A stretch of 6,820 bases of DNA. Origin: an uncultured Odoribacter sp. Lineage in GTDB: Bacteria; Bacteroidota; Bacteroidia; Bacteroidales; Marinifilaceae. The position numbers were made by a program, and so were the translations under genes. The notes under the pieces were generated by a model that saw only the letters and a list, made by a program, of their open reading frames with translations, was not told where the DNA came from and ran no database searches. Shown piece by piece: positions 1 through 4,862 of the stretch (positions are counted from its first letter, which is position 1; the number at the start of each line of letters is the position of its first letter). The stretch is taken from the NCBI GenBank assembly GCA_947176455.1, contig CAMWQQ010000081.1, forward strand, positions 1 to 6,820. The letters are read 5' to 3'.

Positions 1-12
1 TTAATATTTCAA

Positions 13-930
13 TTAAAACTTATTGCACCTGTCAAAGAAACCGATTGCCTCCAGTTCCGCTTTCATCGCCCGCTCTTCCTCGTCAGTCATATTCTGGAAC
101 GGCGTCCGGTTCTTACCCAAATCCAAACCAATCAACTTCATGATTCGCTTGCCCCCGACGATATTGCCCCGATAATGACAAATGACGTTAATCACCGCCT
201 GCGAGAAATTCTGCAACTCGCGCGCTTTCTCAAGGTCTCCGGCTTCCCAGGCCTCCAGGATGCCCACCAGGCACCGACCGTTGTAATTGGTCGTTCCACC
301 GATACCGCCCTGTGCTCCGCCCATGGCAAGACAAGGCAGAATGGTCTCGTCCTGTCCATGCAACATATCGAATTTTCCGCCTTTATACAAACGGCATTGA
401 TTGTACTCATACAAACTCTCGTAAGTATATTTGATGCCGGCGAAGTTCGGAATCCTTCCGTCCACCGCCTCCAGAAAAGCCGGCATCGGCAGATAGGCAT
501 TGTTGAACGCCGGAATGTGATAATAATAGAACGGCAAACGGGGTGCTCCGGCAGCTATCTCCTCGCAATACTTCACCAGTTCTTCCACCCGATTGATTTT
601 CGGGAAAGGCGTCGCCATCGCCCCGACTCCCCACGCTCCGATTTCCTGGGCATGAGCGGCAAGTTTACGACTGCTCTTGACACAGGTAGAACCGACATGA
701 ACAATGACTTTGAAGTCCTTGGGAGCAGCAGCCATCCACGTCTCCGCCAATTTCATCCGCTCCTCTTCCGTCAGCATATAGCCCTCACCGGAAGAACCGT
801 TAATGAACACGCCTTTCAAACCGTTCTTTGCCAACAATTCGGCATACGCGCCGATAGGCTCGTAATTCACCTCCCCGTTTTCCTTGAAAGGAGTAAAAGG
901 AGCATCTATCAATCCTTTGATTTTTTCCAT
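13..930 (-). CDS. nanA: N-acetylneuraminate lyase (sialic acid aldolase)
   Basis: Cytoplasmic class I aldolase that splits N-acetylneuraminate into N-acetylmannosamine and pyruvate, the first intracellular step of sialic acid use. The 305 aa fit the DapA/NanA TIM-barrel family. Visible motifs are GSSGE at 45-49 (pyruvate carboxylate binding), Tyr137 in YYYHIPA (matching the catalytic Tyr of E. coli NanA before N-I-P), the Schiff-base Lys167 in GIKYT, and GAQGGIGGTTN near 205-215. The stretch ESLYEYNQC after the lysine and HGQDE at 191-195 resemble NanA rather than DapA, so lyase is preferred over dihydrodipicolinate synthase. A hydroxyproline or keto-deoxy-sugar aldolase of the same fold is less likely. 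The start ATG (928-930) has the A/G-rich stretch AAAAAAGAGATAACAG directly before it. Only 12 bases follow the stop in the window, so downstream partners such as an epimerase or transporter cannot be seen. Confidence 0.9.
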   Translation of the reverse strand: MEKIKGLIDAPFTPFKENGEVNYEPIGAYAELLAKNGLKGVFINGSSGEGYMLTEEERMKLAETWMAAAPKDFKVIVHVGSTCVKSSRKLAAHAQEIGAWGVGAMATPFPKINRVEELVKYCEEIAAGAPRLPFYYYHIPAFNNAYLPMPAFLEAVDGRIPNFAGIKYTYESLYEYNQCRLYKGGKFDMLHGQDETILPCLAMGGAQGGIGGTTNYNGRCLVGILEAWEAGDLEKARELQNFSQAVINVICHYRGNIVGGKRIMKLIGLDLGKNRTPFQNMTDEEERAMKAELEAIGFFDRCNKF

Positions 931-960
931 CTGTTATCTCTTTTTTGAATAATGATACAA

Positions 961-970
961 CTGATATCAG
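961..970. promoter_or_regulatory. 10-bp palindrome at the predicted nanA transcription start
   Basis: CTGATATCAG is a perfect palindrome lying just downstream of the nanA -7 element, where a bound repressor would block initiation. It is short and does not extend symmetrically (A on the left, G on the right), so the operator role is only a suggestion. Confidence 0.25.
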
Positions 971-975
971 GTACA

Positions 976-1006
976 CAAAATAAATCAGATAATTTTAATA
1001 AAACAA
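976..1006 (-). promoter_or_regulatory. Putative Bacteroides-type promoter of nanA
   Basis: Read on the minus strand, TTG (complement of 1004-1006) is followed after 20 bases by TTATTTTG (complement of 976-983). This matches the Bacteroides -33/-7 consensus TTG ... TAnnTTTG with one mismatch. Transcription would start near 968-972, giving a leader of about 40 bases to the nanA ATG. Confidence 0.45.
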
Positions 1007-1026
1007 GCGAGTTCGTGAAAACATTA

Positions 1027-1059
1027 TTTCCTATTTTAAATAGTTATTATTTACTTTGT
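1027..1059 (+). promoter_or_regulatory. Putative Bacteroides-type promoter of folE-fabD
   Basis: TTACTTTG (1052-1059) matches TAnnTTTG at seven of eight positions. TTTC (1027-1030), 21 bases upstream, is a weak -33 element. A start near 1064-1066 leaves about 35 bases of leader before the ATG at 1100. The element overlaps the GTG at 1058, which argues against that codon as the folE start. Confidence 0.45.
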
Positions 1060-1099
1060 GAGGTTTTTTGAAATACCTTGTCTGAAAATAAAGAACAGG

Positions 1100-1723
1100 A
1101 TGGACGATATACGGAATCAGGAAGAGACCTTCTACTATAAAGATGAACACTTTGACCAGGAGCGTACGGAAAAACTGAGCTATCATTACAAAGAAATCAT
1201 CCGGCTACTGGGCGAAGACACAGAGCGAGAAGGACTGTTACAGACGCCGACGCGCGTGGCAAAAGCCATGCAGTTCATGACCCAGGGATACGGACAGAAT
1301 CCGGAAGAAATCCTCCGCTCCGCCCTCTTCAAGGAGGACTACCGTCAAATGGTCATCGTCAAGGACATCGAAATTTATTCGCTGTGCGAACACCACATGT
1401 TGCCGTTCGTCGGCAGGGCGCACGTGGCATACATTCCCAACGGTTATATCACCGGACTGAGCAAAATCGCACGAGTGGTGGATGCCTATGCCCGACGGCT
1501 CCAGGTACAGGAACGGCTGACGCAACAAATCAAGAACTGCATCCAGGACACGCTGCACCCTCTCGGGGTCGCCGTCGTCATCGAGGCACGGCACATGTGC
1601 ATGATGATGCGGGGCGTGCAGAAGCAGAACTCCGTGACCACGACTTCCGATTTCAGCGGCGCTTTCGAAAAACTAGCCACCAGAGAAGAATTCATCCGCC
1701 TCATCAGCACAAAACTCGGATAG
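1100..1723 (+). CDS. folE: GTP cyclohydrolase I
   Basis: Converts GTP to 7,8-dihydroneopterin triphosphate, the first step of folate (and related pterin) synthesis, in the cytoplasm as a homodecamer in this family. The 207-aa protein carries the zinc site CEHHMLPF (Cys96, His98, His99) and the second cysteine Cys167 in [10 protein letters not shown], matching Cys110, His112/113 and Cys181 of E. coli Fol[14 protein letters not shown] at 45-57 and [20 protein letters not shown] at 119-138 are also characteristic. The frame is open back to a GTG at 1058, but that codon sits inside the likely -7 element, and the extra 14 residues do not look like part of the fold; ATG at 1100 is chosen. It is probably co-transcribed with fabD, which starts 47 bases after its stop. 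Confidence 0.95.
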   Translation: MDDIRNQEETFYYKDEHFDQERTEKLSYHYKEIIRLLGEDTEREGLLQTPTRVAKAMQFMTQGYGQNPEEILRSALFKEDYRQMVIVKDIEIYSLCEHHMLPFVGRAHVAYIPNGYITGLSKIARVVDAYARRLQVQERLTQQIKNCIQDTLHPLGVAVVIEARHMCMMMRGVQKQNSVTTTSDFSGAFEKLATREEFIRLISTKLG

Positions 1724-1770
1724 GCGACAAAACATAACCAGAAAAAAATCACATTTAAATCCATATTGTT

Positions 1771-2646
1771 ATGAAAAAAGCATTTGTTTTTCCCGGACAG
1801 GGAGCGCAATTCGTAGGAATGGGCAAAGAACTGTATGAAACTTCGCCCAGAGCCAAGGAACTTTTCGAGAAAGCCAACGAAATCCTGGGCTTCCGCATCA
1901 CCGACCTGATGTTTGCCGGAACCGACGAGGACCTGAAACAGACCAAAGTGACCCAACCCGCCATTTTCCTGCACTCGGTAATTCTGGCAGACAGCCTGAC
2001 GGAAACCCCCGATATGGTGGCTGGCCACTCCCTGGGAGAATTTTCCGCACTGGTGGCAGCCAAGGCACTCTCCTTTGAGGACGGCTTGCGCCTGGTTCAC
2101 GCCAGAGCACTTGCCATGCAGAAGGCTTGCGAAGCCAACCCCTCCACTATGGCGGCTGTCATCGGCATGGCTGACGAAACCGTTGAAAAAATCTGTAGCG
2201 AAATAGCGGAAACCGTTGTTCCTGCCAACTACAACTGCCCGGGACAAATCGTCATCTCCGGAAGCAACAAAGGCATCGAAATCGCTTGCCAGAAACTTTC
2301 CGAAGCCGGTGCGAAAAGAGTATTGCCGCTGAAAGTGGGTGGCGCTTTCCATTCCCCGTTAATGGAACCGGCACGCCAGGAATTGGAAGCCGCCATTAAA
2401 AACACCCGGTTCTCCGCTCCGGTATGCCCCGTTTACCAAAACGTAGACGCCCTGCCCTACACGGACCCGGCAAAGATACAAACCAACCTGATTGCCCAAT
2501 TGACCGCCTCCGTCAGATGGACGCAAATCATGAAAAACATGATTGCCGACGGAGCCACCTCCTTCCTGGAAATCGGTCCGGGCAAAGTCCTGCAAGGTCT
2601 TCTGAAAAAAGCCAGCGCCGAAATCGAAACCAACGGCATCCAATAA
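1771..2646 (+). CDS. fabD: Malonyl-CoA:ACP transacylase
   Basis: Moves the malonyl group from malonyl-CoA to acyl carrier protein to supply chain extension in type II fatty acid synthesis; cytoplasmic. The 291 aa are slightly shorter than the usual 300-310. Motifs seen are FPGQGAQ at 7-13, the nucleophile Ser87 in GHSLGE (85-90), Arg112 in VHARALAMQ (binds the malonyl carboxylate in the family), His194 in GGAFHSPLM (catalytic partner), and the C-terminal EIGPGKVLQGL. A polyketide-synthase-type acyltransferase is unlikely, because the protein stands alone and no other synthase module is present. There is no clear Shine-Dalgarno sequence in the A-rich 47 bases after folE, as is common in Bacteroidetes. 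A 20-base tandem duplication covers the last codons and the stop. Confidence 0.95.
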   Translation: MKKAFVFPGQGAQFVGMGKELYETSPRAKELFEKANEILGFRITDLMFAGTDEDLKQTKVTQPAIFLHSVILADSLTETPDMVAGHSLGEFSALVAAKALSFEDGLRLVHARALAMQKACEANPSTMAAVIGMADETVEKICSEIAETVVPANYNCPGQIVISGSNKGIEIACQKLSEAGAKRVLPLKVGGAFHSPLMEPARQELEAAIKNTRFSAPVCPVYQNVDALPYTDPAKIQTNLIAQLTASVRWTQIMKNMIADGATSFLEIGPGKVLQGLLKKASAEIETNGIQ

Positions 2647-2670
2647 AAACCAACGGTTTCCATTAAAAAC
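2631..2670 (+). repeat. 20-bp imperfect tandem duplication across the fabD stop codon
   Basis: Two adjacent 20-base units (2631-2650 and 2651-2670) both begin CAACGG and end TAAAAAC, and are identical at 17 of 20 positions. The match continues 4 bases to the left (AAAC at 2627-2630 and 2647-2650). The fabD stop (2644-2646) lies in the first unit, so the duplication did not lengthen the protein. Confidence 0.75.
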
Positions 2671-2673
2671 ACA

Positions 2674-2722
2674 GCTGACCTTCAAAAAAGCACACCGCTT
2701 CGCTGAAGGTCAGCATTTTTTT
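2674..2722 (+). terminator. Rho-independent terminator of folE-fabD
   Basis: GCTGACCTTCA (2674-2684) pairs perfectly over 11 bp with TGAAGGTCAGC (2704-2714). The loop is 19 bases, and an A plus seven Ts (2716-2722) follow. It starts 28 bases after the fabD stop, so it should end the metabolic transcript and insulate the operon that follows. Confidence 0.85.
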
Positions 2723-2846
2723 GTCCTATTCCCCAGCTGGGAAAAAATTCAATCATCCGCAGGAATGGCATTTCCCGCTTGAATGAACCAATGTAGAACT
2801 TGTCCAACTTTTCGGATTCAGCTCATATTTTCCGCGTGGCAGAACA

Positions 2847-2876
2847 TTGAAATGTCAGAACAAAATAGTAACTTTG
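2847..2876 (+). promoter_or_regulatory. Bacteroides promoter of the XRE-ImmA-PIN operon, with overlapping operator-like repeats
   Basis: TTG at 2847-2849, a 19-base spacer and TAACTTTG at 2869-2876 match the Bacteroides -33/-7 consensus exactly. The start is expected near 2881-2884. An inverted repeat ACATT-GA-AATGT (2844-2855) covers the -33 element, and CAGAACA occurs twice in direct orientation (2840-2846 and 2856-2862) around it. This is the layout expected for an autorepressing XRE regulator. The promoter is seen directly; the operator role is inferred. Confidence 0.75.
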
Positions 2877-2896
2877 CCACATCAAAAGGGAATGAT

Positions 2897-3232
2897 ATGG
2901 ATAGAATTATAGCACGAAACCTAAAGAAACTCAGGGAAACCGCCCGCTATACCCAGGAAGAGGTGGCAAATGCCATCGGCATTACCCGTTCCGCATACAG
3001 CAACTACGAGTCAGGAGAGCGCGAAGTGCCGTATGATGTCATAGAGAAGGCAAGCGACTTTTTCGGTTGCGAAATGGCATTACTCTTTGAAGAGAACGAA
3101 AACATAAACGCACAGATTCTTGTTTCGGCATTCCGCATTGACGGAATCACACCCGAAGACACAAGAGAGATTATGCGTTTCAAAGATGTGGTCAAGTCAT
3201 ATCTTAAAATGGAGGCACTCGACGCAAAATGA
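2897..3232 (+). CDS. XRE-family transcriptional repressor (putative antitoxin/switch regulator)
   Basis: A small cytoplasmic DNA-binding protein of 111 aa. Residues 6-60 form a Cro/C1-type helix-turn-helix, with TQEEVANAIGIT at 19-30 and RSAYSNYESGEREVP at 31-45 as the turn and recognition helix. The C-terminal part (about 80-107, with GITPEDTREI and RFKDVVKSYLK) resembles the tail of regulators that sit next to ImmA/IrrE peptidases. In the known cases this tail region is involved in dimerisation and contains the cleavage site. The frame is open upstream to 2783, but the perfect promoter at 2847-2876 lies inside that extension, so the ATG at 2897 is used, with AAAAGGGA (2884-2891) just before it. 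Its stop overlaps the immA start (ATGA). Likely role: represses its own operon until cleaved by the peptidase encoded next. Confidence 0.85.
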   Translation: MDRIIARNLKKLRETARYTQEEVANAIGITRSAYSNYESGEREVPYDVIEKASDFFGCEMALLFEENENINAQILVSAFRIDGITPEDTREIMRFKDVVKSYLKMEALDAK

Positions 3233-3942
3233 AAGCATCGTTACTGAATTACGTTGAAAGTCAGGCATCACGTTTTCGTCAATCTGCCGGCTTAAGCGAT
3301 GCCGAGGCGGTTAACTTGAAAAGTCTGCTACTGAAACTGAATGTGTTGACGCTTTACCGACCATTGTCTGAATCTTTTTCAGGAATGAGTTTGAAAGGTG
3401 ACGGAAAGAGATTTATGCTGGTAAATTCCAGTCAGCCAAGATGTCGTCAACACTTCACCATTGCCCATGAACTATATCATCTTTTCATAGAGGAAATTCC
3501 GGTTCCCCATAAATGCAAGAATGACGGCAAAAAAAGCGAGTCGGAGCAATGTGCGGATGCGTTCGCCCTGATGTTCCTTATGCCAGCTACCGGAGTAAGG
3601 CAGATGATACCGGAAAGAGAACTGAAAGAAAGCAAGGTTTCACTAGCTACCGTTTTGAAACTTGGACATTATTTTGGAGTCTCACATACGGCTGTCCTAA
3701 ACCGGCTTTCAGATCTTAATCTCCTTACAAAGCTGGAGCGTAAGCCATTGTCTTCCATTCAAGTAAAACGGACTTCACGTGAATACGGTTATGATGTTTC
3801 TTTGTATGAATCAGGAAACGACGGACTAGTCATCGGAGACTTTGGTGAAAAAGCCCGAAAACTATTTGAGGCGGATAAAATATCGGAGGGTCACTATCAT
3901 GAACTCCTTTATAAAATAGGAATTGATGACAACGAAAACTAA
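3229..3942 (+). CDS. ImmA/IrrE-family zinc metallopeptidase
   Basis: A 237-aa soluble protein of the COG2856/DUF955 type. The zinc motif HELYH is at 80-84 within QHFTIAHELYHLF, and ESEQCADAFALMFLMP (104-119) is the usual downstream element that supplies the third zinc ligand, probably Glu106. Residues about 138-168 (SLATVLKLGHYFGVSHTAVL and after) look like a winged helix, as in other family members. The last 70 residues (after about 170) match nothing I recognise and could sense a signal. Known relatives, ImmA of ICEBs1 and IrrE/PprI of Deinococcus, cleave the neighbouring XRE repressor (ImmR, DdrO) after a stress signal. The ATG overlaps the XRE stop in ATGA, with GGAGG at 3211-3215. Its 3' end overlaps the PIN gene by 17 bases. 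Cleavage of this particular repressor is inferred. Confidence 0.85.
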   Translation: MKASLLNYVESQASRFRQSAGLSDAEAVNLKSLLLKLNVLTLYRPLSESFSGMSLKGDGKRFMLVNSSQPRCRQHFTIAHELYHLFIEEIPVPHKCKNDGKKSESEQCADAFALMFLMPATGVRQMIPERELKESKVSLATVLKLGHYFGVSHTAVLNRLSDLNLLTKLERKPLSSIQVKRTSREYGYDVSLYESGNDGLVIGDFGEKARKLFEADKISEGHYHELLYKIGIDDNEN

Positions 3943-4450
3943 GATTGTACTCGACGCCGATGTCATCATCCATTTCATCAAGGCAGGTCAGTTCTCGCTC
4001 TTATTGGATATTTTCCCAGAATATGAATATCTGATTCTTGACGTGGTATATAAAGAAGTGACCATCAATAAAACCTCGAAGACTCAGATCGACAATACAC
4101 TTCAGTTTCTAAGCCAACGAATTTCCCAAATCAAATTTGAGCCGAAAGGAGAATCAAGATTGGAATACGCCAAACTGCTCTCTACTCTCGGACGGGGCGA
4201 GAGTGCCTGTATGGTATTTTGCCGTGACAATAATGATGTGCTTGGAAGTAGCAATCTCAGAGATATAAAGGAGTATTGTGAGCAAAACAGGATAACCTAC
4301 CTGACTACGCTTGATTTTCTGTACTATGCCTTTGTGCGGAAGAAAATGACAGCAGAAGAATGCTGCGTTTTCATAAAAGGAGTCAACGATAAAGGAAGCC
4401 GACTTCCTATTGTTGATATAACTACCTACACTCCGACCTGCCAGATATAA
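3926..4450 (+). CDS. PIN-domain protein, putative toxin ribonuclease
   Basis: A 174-aa protein with the layout of a PIN-domain nuclease (Mg-dependent RNases of the VapC kind). The pattern is IVLDADVIIHF at 7-17 with Asp10, an acidic residue after the second strand (Glu44 in VYKEV), GRGESACM at 89-96 with Glu92, and the terminal RITYLTTLDFLYYAFVRKK, which is the usual 'it.ltt.dlL..a' end. The fourth position, normally Asp before a basic helix, reads SSNLRDIKEY: Asn110 stands where Asp is expected and Asp113 lies three residues on, so activity could be altered. The ATG at 3926 is preferred to the TTG at 3923; AGGA (3918-3921) is close. It is longer than a typical VapC (about 130 aa). Placed last behind a repressor and a peptidase, it is the likely effector. 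A non-nuclease PIN-like role cannot be excluded. Confidence 0.75.
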   Translation: MTTKTKIVLDADVIIHFIKAGQFSLLLDIFPEYEYLILDVVYKEVTINKTSKTQIDNTLQFLSQRISQIKFEPKGESRLEYAKLLSTLGRGESACMVFCRDNNDVLGSSNLRDIKEYCEQNRITYLTTLDFLYYAFVRKKMTAEECCVFIKGVNDKGSRLPIVDITTYTPTCQI

Positions 4451-4549
4451 CCCTATTGCTTCGCTCTCTAAAAAGAGCACATTCCCGTTCACCTCCCCAT
4501 GGACATCGGGAGATCTCCTAAAACATTGCCAAACGGAGTCATCCATTTA

Positions 4550-4573
4550 CAATAAAAACGTCGGTTTTTATTG
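4550..4573 (+). terminator. AT-rich hairpin, probable terminator of the XRE-ImmA-PIN operon
   Basis: CAATAAAAAC (4550-4559) and GTTTTTATTG (4564-4573) form a perfect 10-bp stem with a GTCG loop, about 100 bases after the PIN stop. The stem is mostly A-T and no T-run follows, although the 3' arm itself is T-rich and the 5' arm A-rich, so it could work in either direction. Confidence 0.5.
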
Positions 4574-4580
4574 GTTAAAA

Positions 4581-4612
4581 GTTTATAAGGTTCATAAAGT
4601 TTATAAAGTTCC
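4581..4612 (+). repeat. 9-base tandem repeat GTTYATAAR
   Basis: Three full units, GTTTATAAG (4581-4589), GTTCATAAA (4590-4598) and GTTTATAAA (4599-4607), are followed by a partial unit GTTCC (4608-4612). It directly follows the hairpin at 4550-4573 in a non-coding stretch. Confidence 0.8.
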
Positions 4613-4725
4613 GGTTGGAATGGAAGTACGACTCTCTTTTTCAGAAGGAATTTCCTTTTGTTTCAAGGACTTAGCAGGAAACGAACAAATATTATGGACA
4701 GATAATGAGGTTATTATTTTTTTTG

Positions 4726-4733
4726 TATATTTG
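4726..4733 (+). promoter_or_regulatory. Probable -7 element of the susC promoter
   Basis: TATATTTG matches the Bacteroides -7 consensus TAnnTTTG exactly. No good TTG lies 19-21 bases upstream (ATG at 4705-4707 is the nearest), which suggests an activator-dependent promoter, as is usual for polysaccharide-use loci. Transcription from here would give a leader of about 125 bases. Confidence 0.5.
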
Positions 4734-4798
4734 TATCGTTTTTTAAGAAAAACATCCCCAAAATAATCGGACGTTTTTTTTGGTGTGTGGAATAACAT

Positions 4799-4820
4799 AG
4801 GGCGAAAACGTTTTCGTCCT
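4799..4820. promoter_or_regulatory. 22-base near-perfect palindrome in the susC leader
   Basis: The core CGAAAACGTTTTCG (4803-4816) is a perfect 14-bp palindrome, and flanking AGG/CCT extends the symmetry to 4799-4820 with one G/T exception. As DNA it resembles a LacI/PurR-type operator (central AAACGTTT). As RNA it could fold into a 9-bp hairpin with an ACGU loop (one G-U pair), 43 bases before the susC ATG. Which of these is used cannot be told from the sequence. Confidence 0.5.
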
Positions 4821-4834
4821 GTCTATATAGATTT

Positions 4835-4862
4835 TAAACACTTAATTCTAAACACTTTAATT
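4835..4862 (+). repeat. Duplicated 13/14-base element abutting the susC start codon
   Basis: TAAACACTTAATT (4835-4847) and TAAACACTTTAATT (4849-4862) differ by one inserted T and are separated by a single C. The second copy runs directly into the ATG at 4863, so the duplication makes up the whole AT-rich, unstructured translation-initiation region. No Shine-Dalgarno sequence is present. Confidence 0.7.

Larger units (their letters stand above)
4451..4862. other. 412-base intergenic region between the PIN gene and susC
   Basis: No convincing gene is seen on either strand. From left to right it holds a weak 5-bp hairpin (4463-4478), a 10-bp palindrome GGAGATCTCC (4509-4518), an AT-rich hairpin (4550-4573), a 9-base tandem repeat (4581-4612), an interrupted palindrome AAGGAA-T-TTCCTT (4645-4657), a -7-like element (4726-4733), a T8 run (4774-4781), a near-palindrome (4799-4820) and a duplicated element (4835-4862). 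The right half is the susC promoter and leader. Confidence 0.6.

Noticed and set aside
175..948. 257-codon open frame on the plus strand opposite nanA
   Set aside because: It is antisense to a clearly recognisable lyase, its translation has no family features, and it runs through the nanA start region.
1486..2352. 288-codon minus-strand frame across folE and fabD
   Set aside because: It covers parts of two well-supported genes and their gap. The translation is low-complexity shadow sequence.
2732..2741. CCCAGCTGGG palindrome just after the fabD terminator
   Set aside because: Perfect but only 10 bp, over 100 bases upstream of the XRE promoter, and with no second copy seen. Not enough to call a site.
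2761..2776. Possible hairpin around AATG-G-CATT and GGAA/TTCC
   Set aside because: The two pairings are out of register and only 4 bp each.
4463..4478. GCTCT-CTAAAA-AGAGC hairpin after the PIN stop as a terminator
   Set aside because: Only a 5-bp stem with no T-run. The stronger hairpin at 4550-4573 is preferred.
4499..4555. 18-codon mini-frame starting ATG GAC ATC after the PIN gene
   Set aside because: No ribosome-binding signal, no recognisable sequence, and a length expected by chance.
4758..4783. CCAAAA ... TTTTGG pairing before the T8 run as a transcription attenuator in the susC leader
   Set aside because: The stem is weak and A-T rich with a 14-base loop, and no competing structure was found.
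4601..4798. 65-codon minus-strand frame between the PIN gene and susC
   Set aside because: Lys/Ser/Thr-rich translation with no motif, running over the 9-base repeat end and the susC promoter; no promoter was found for it.
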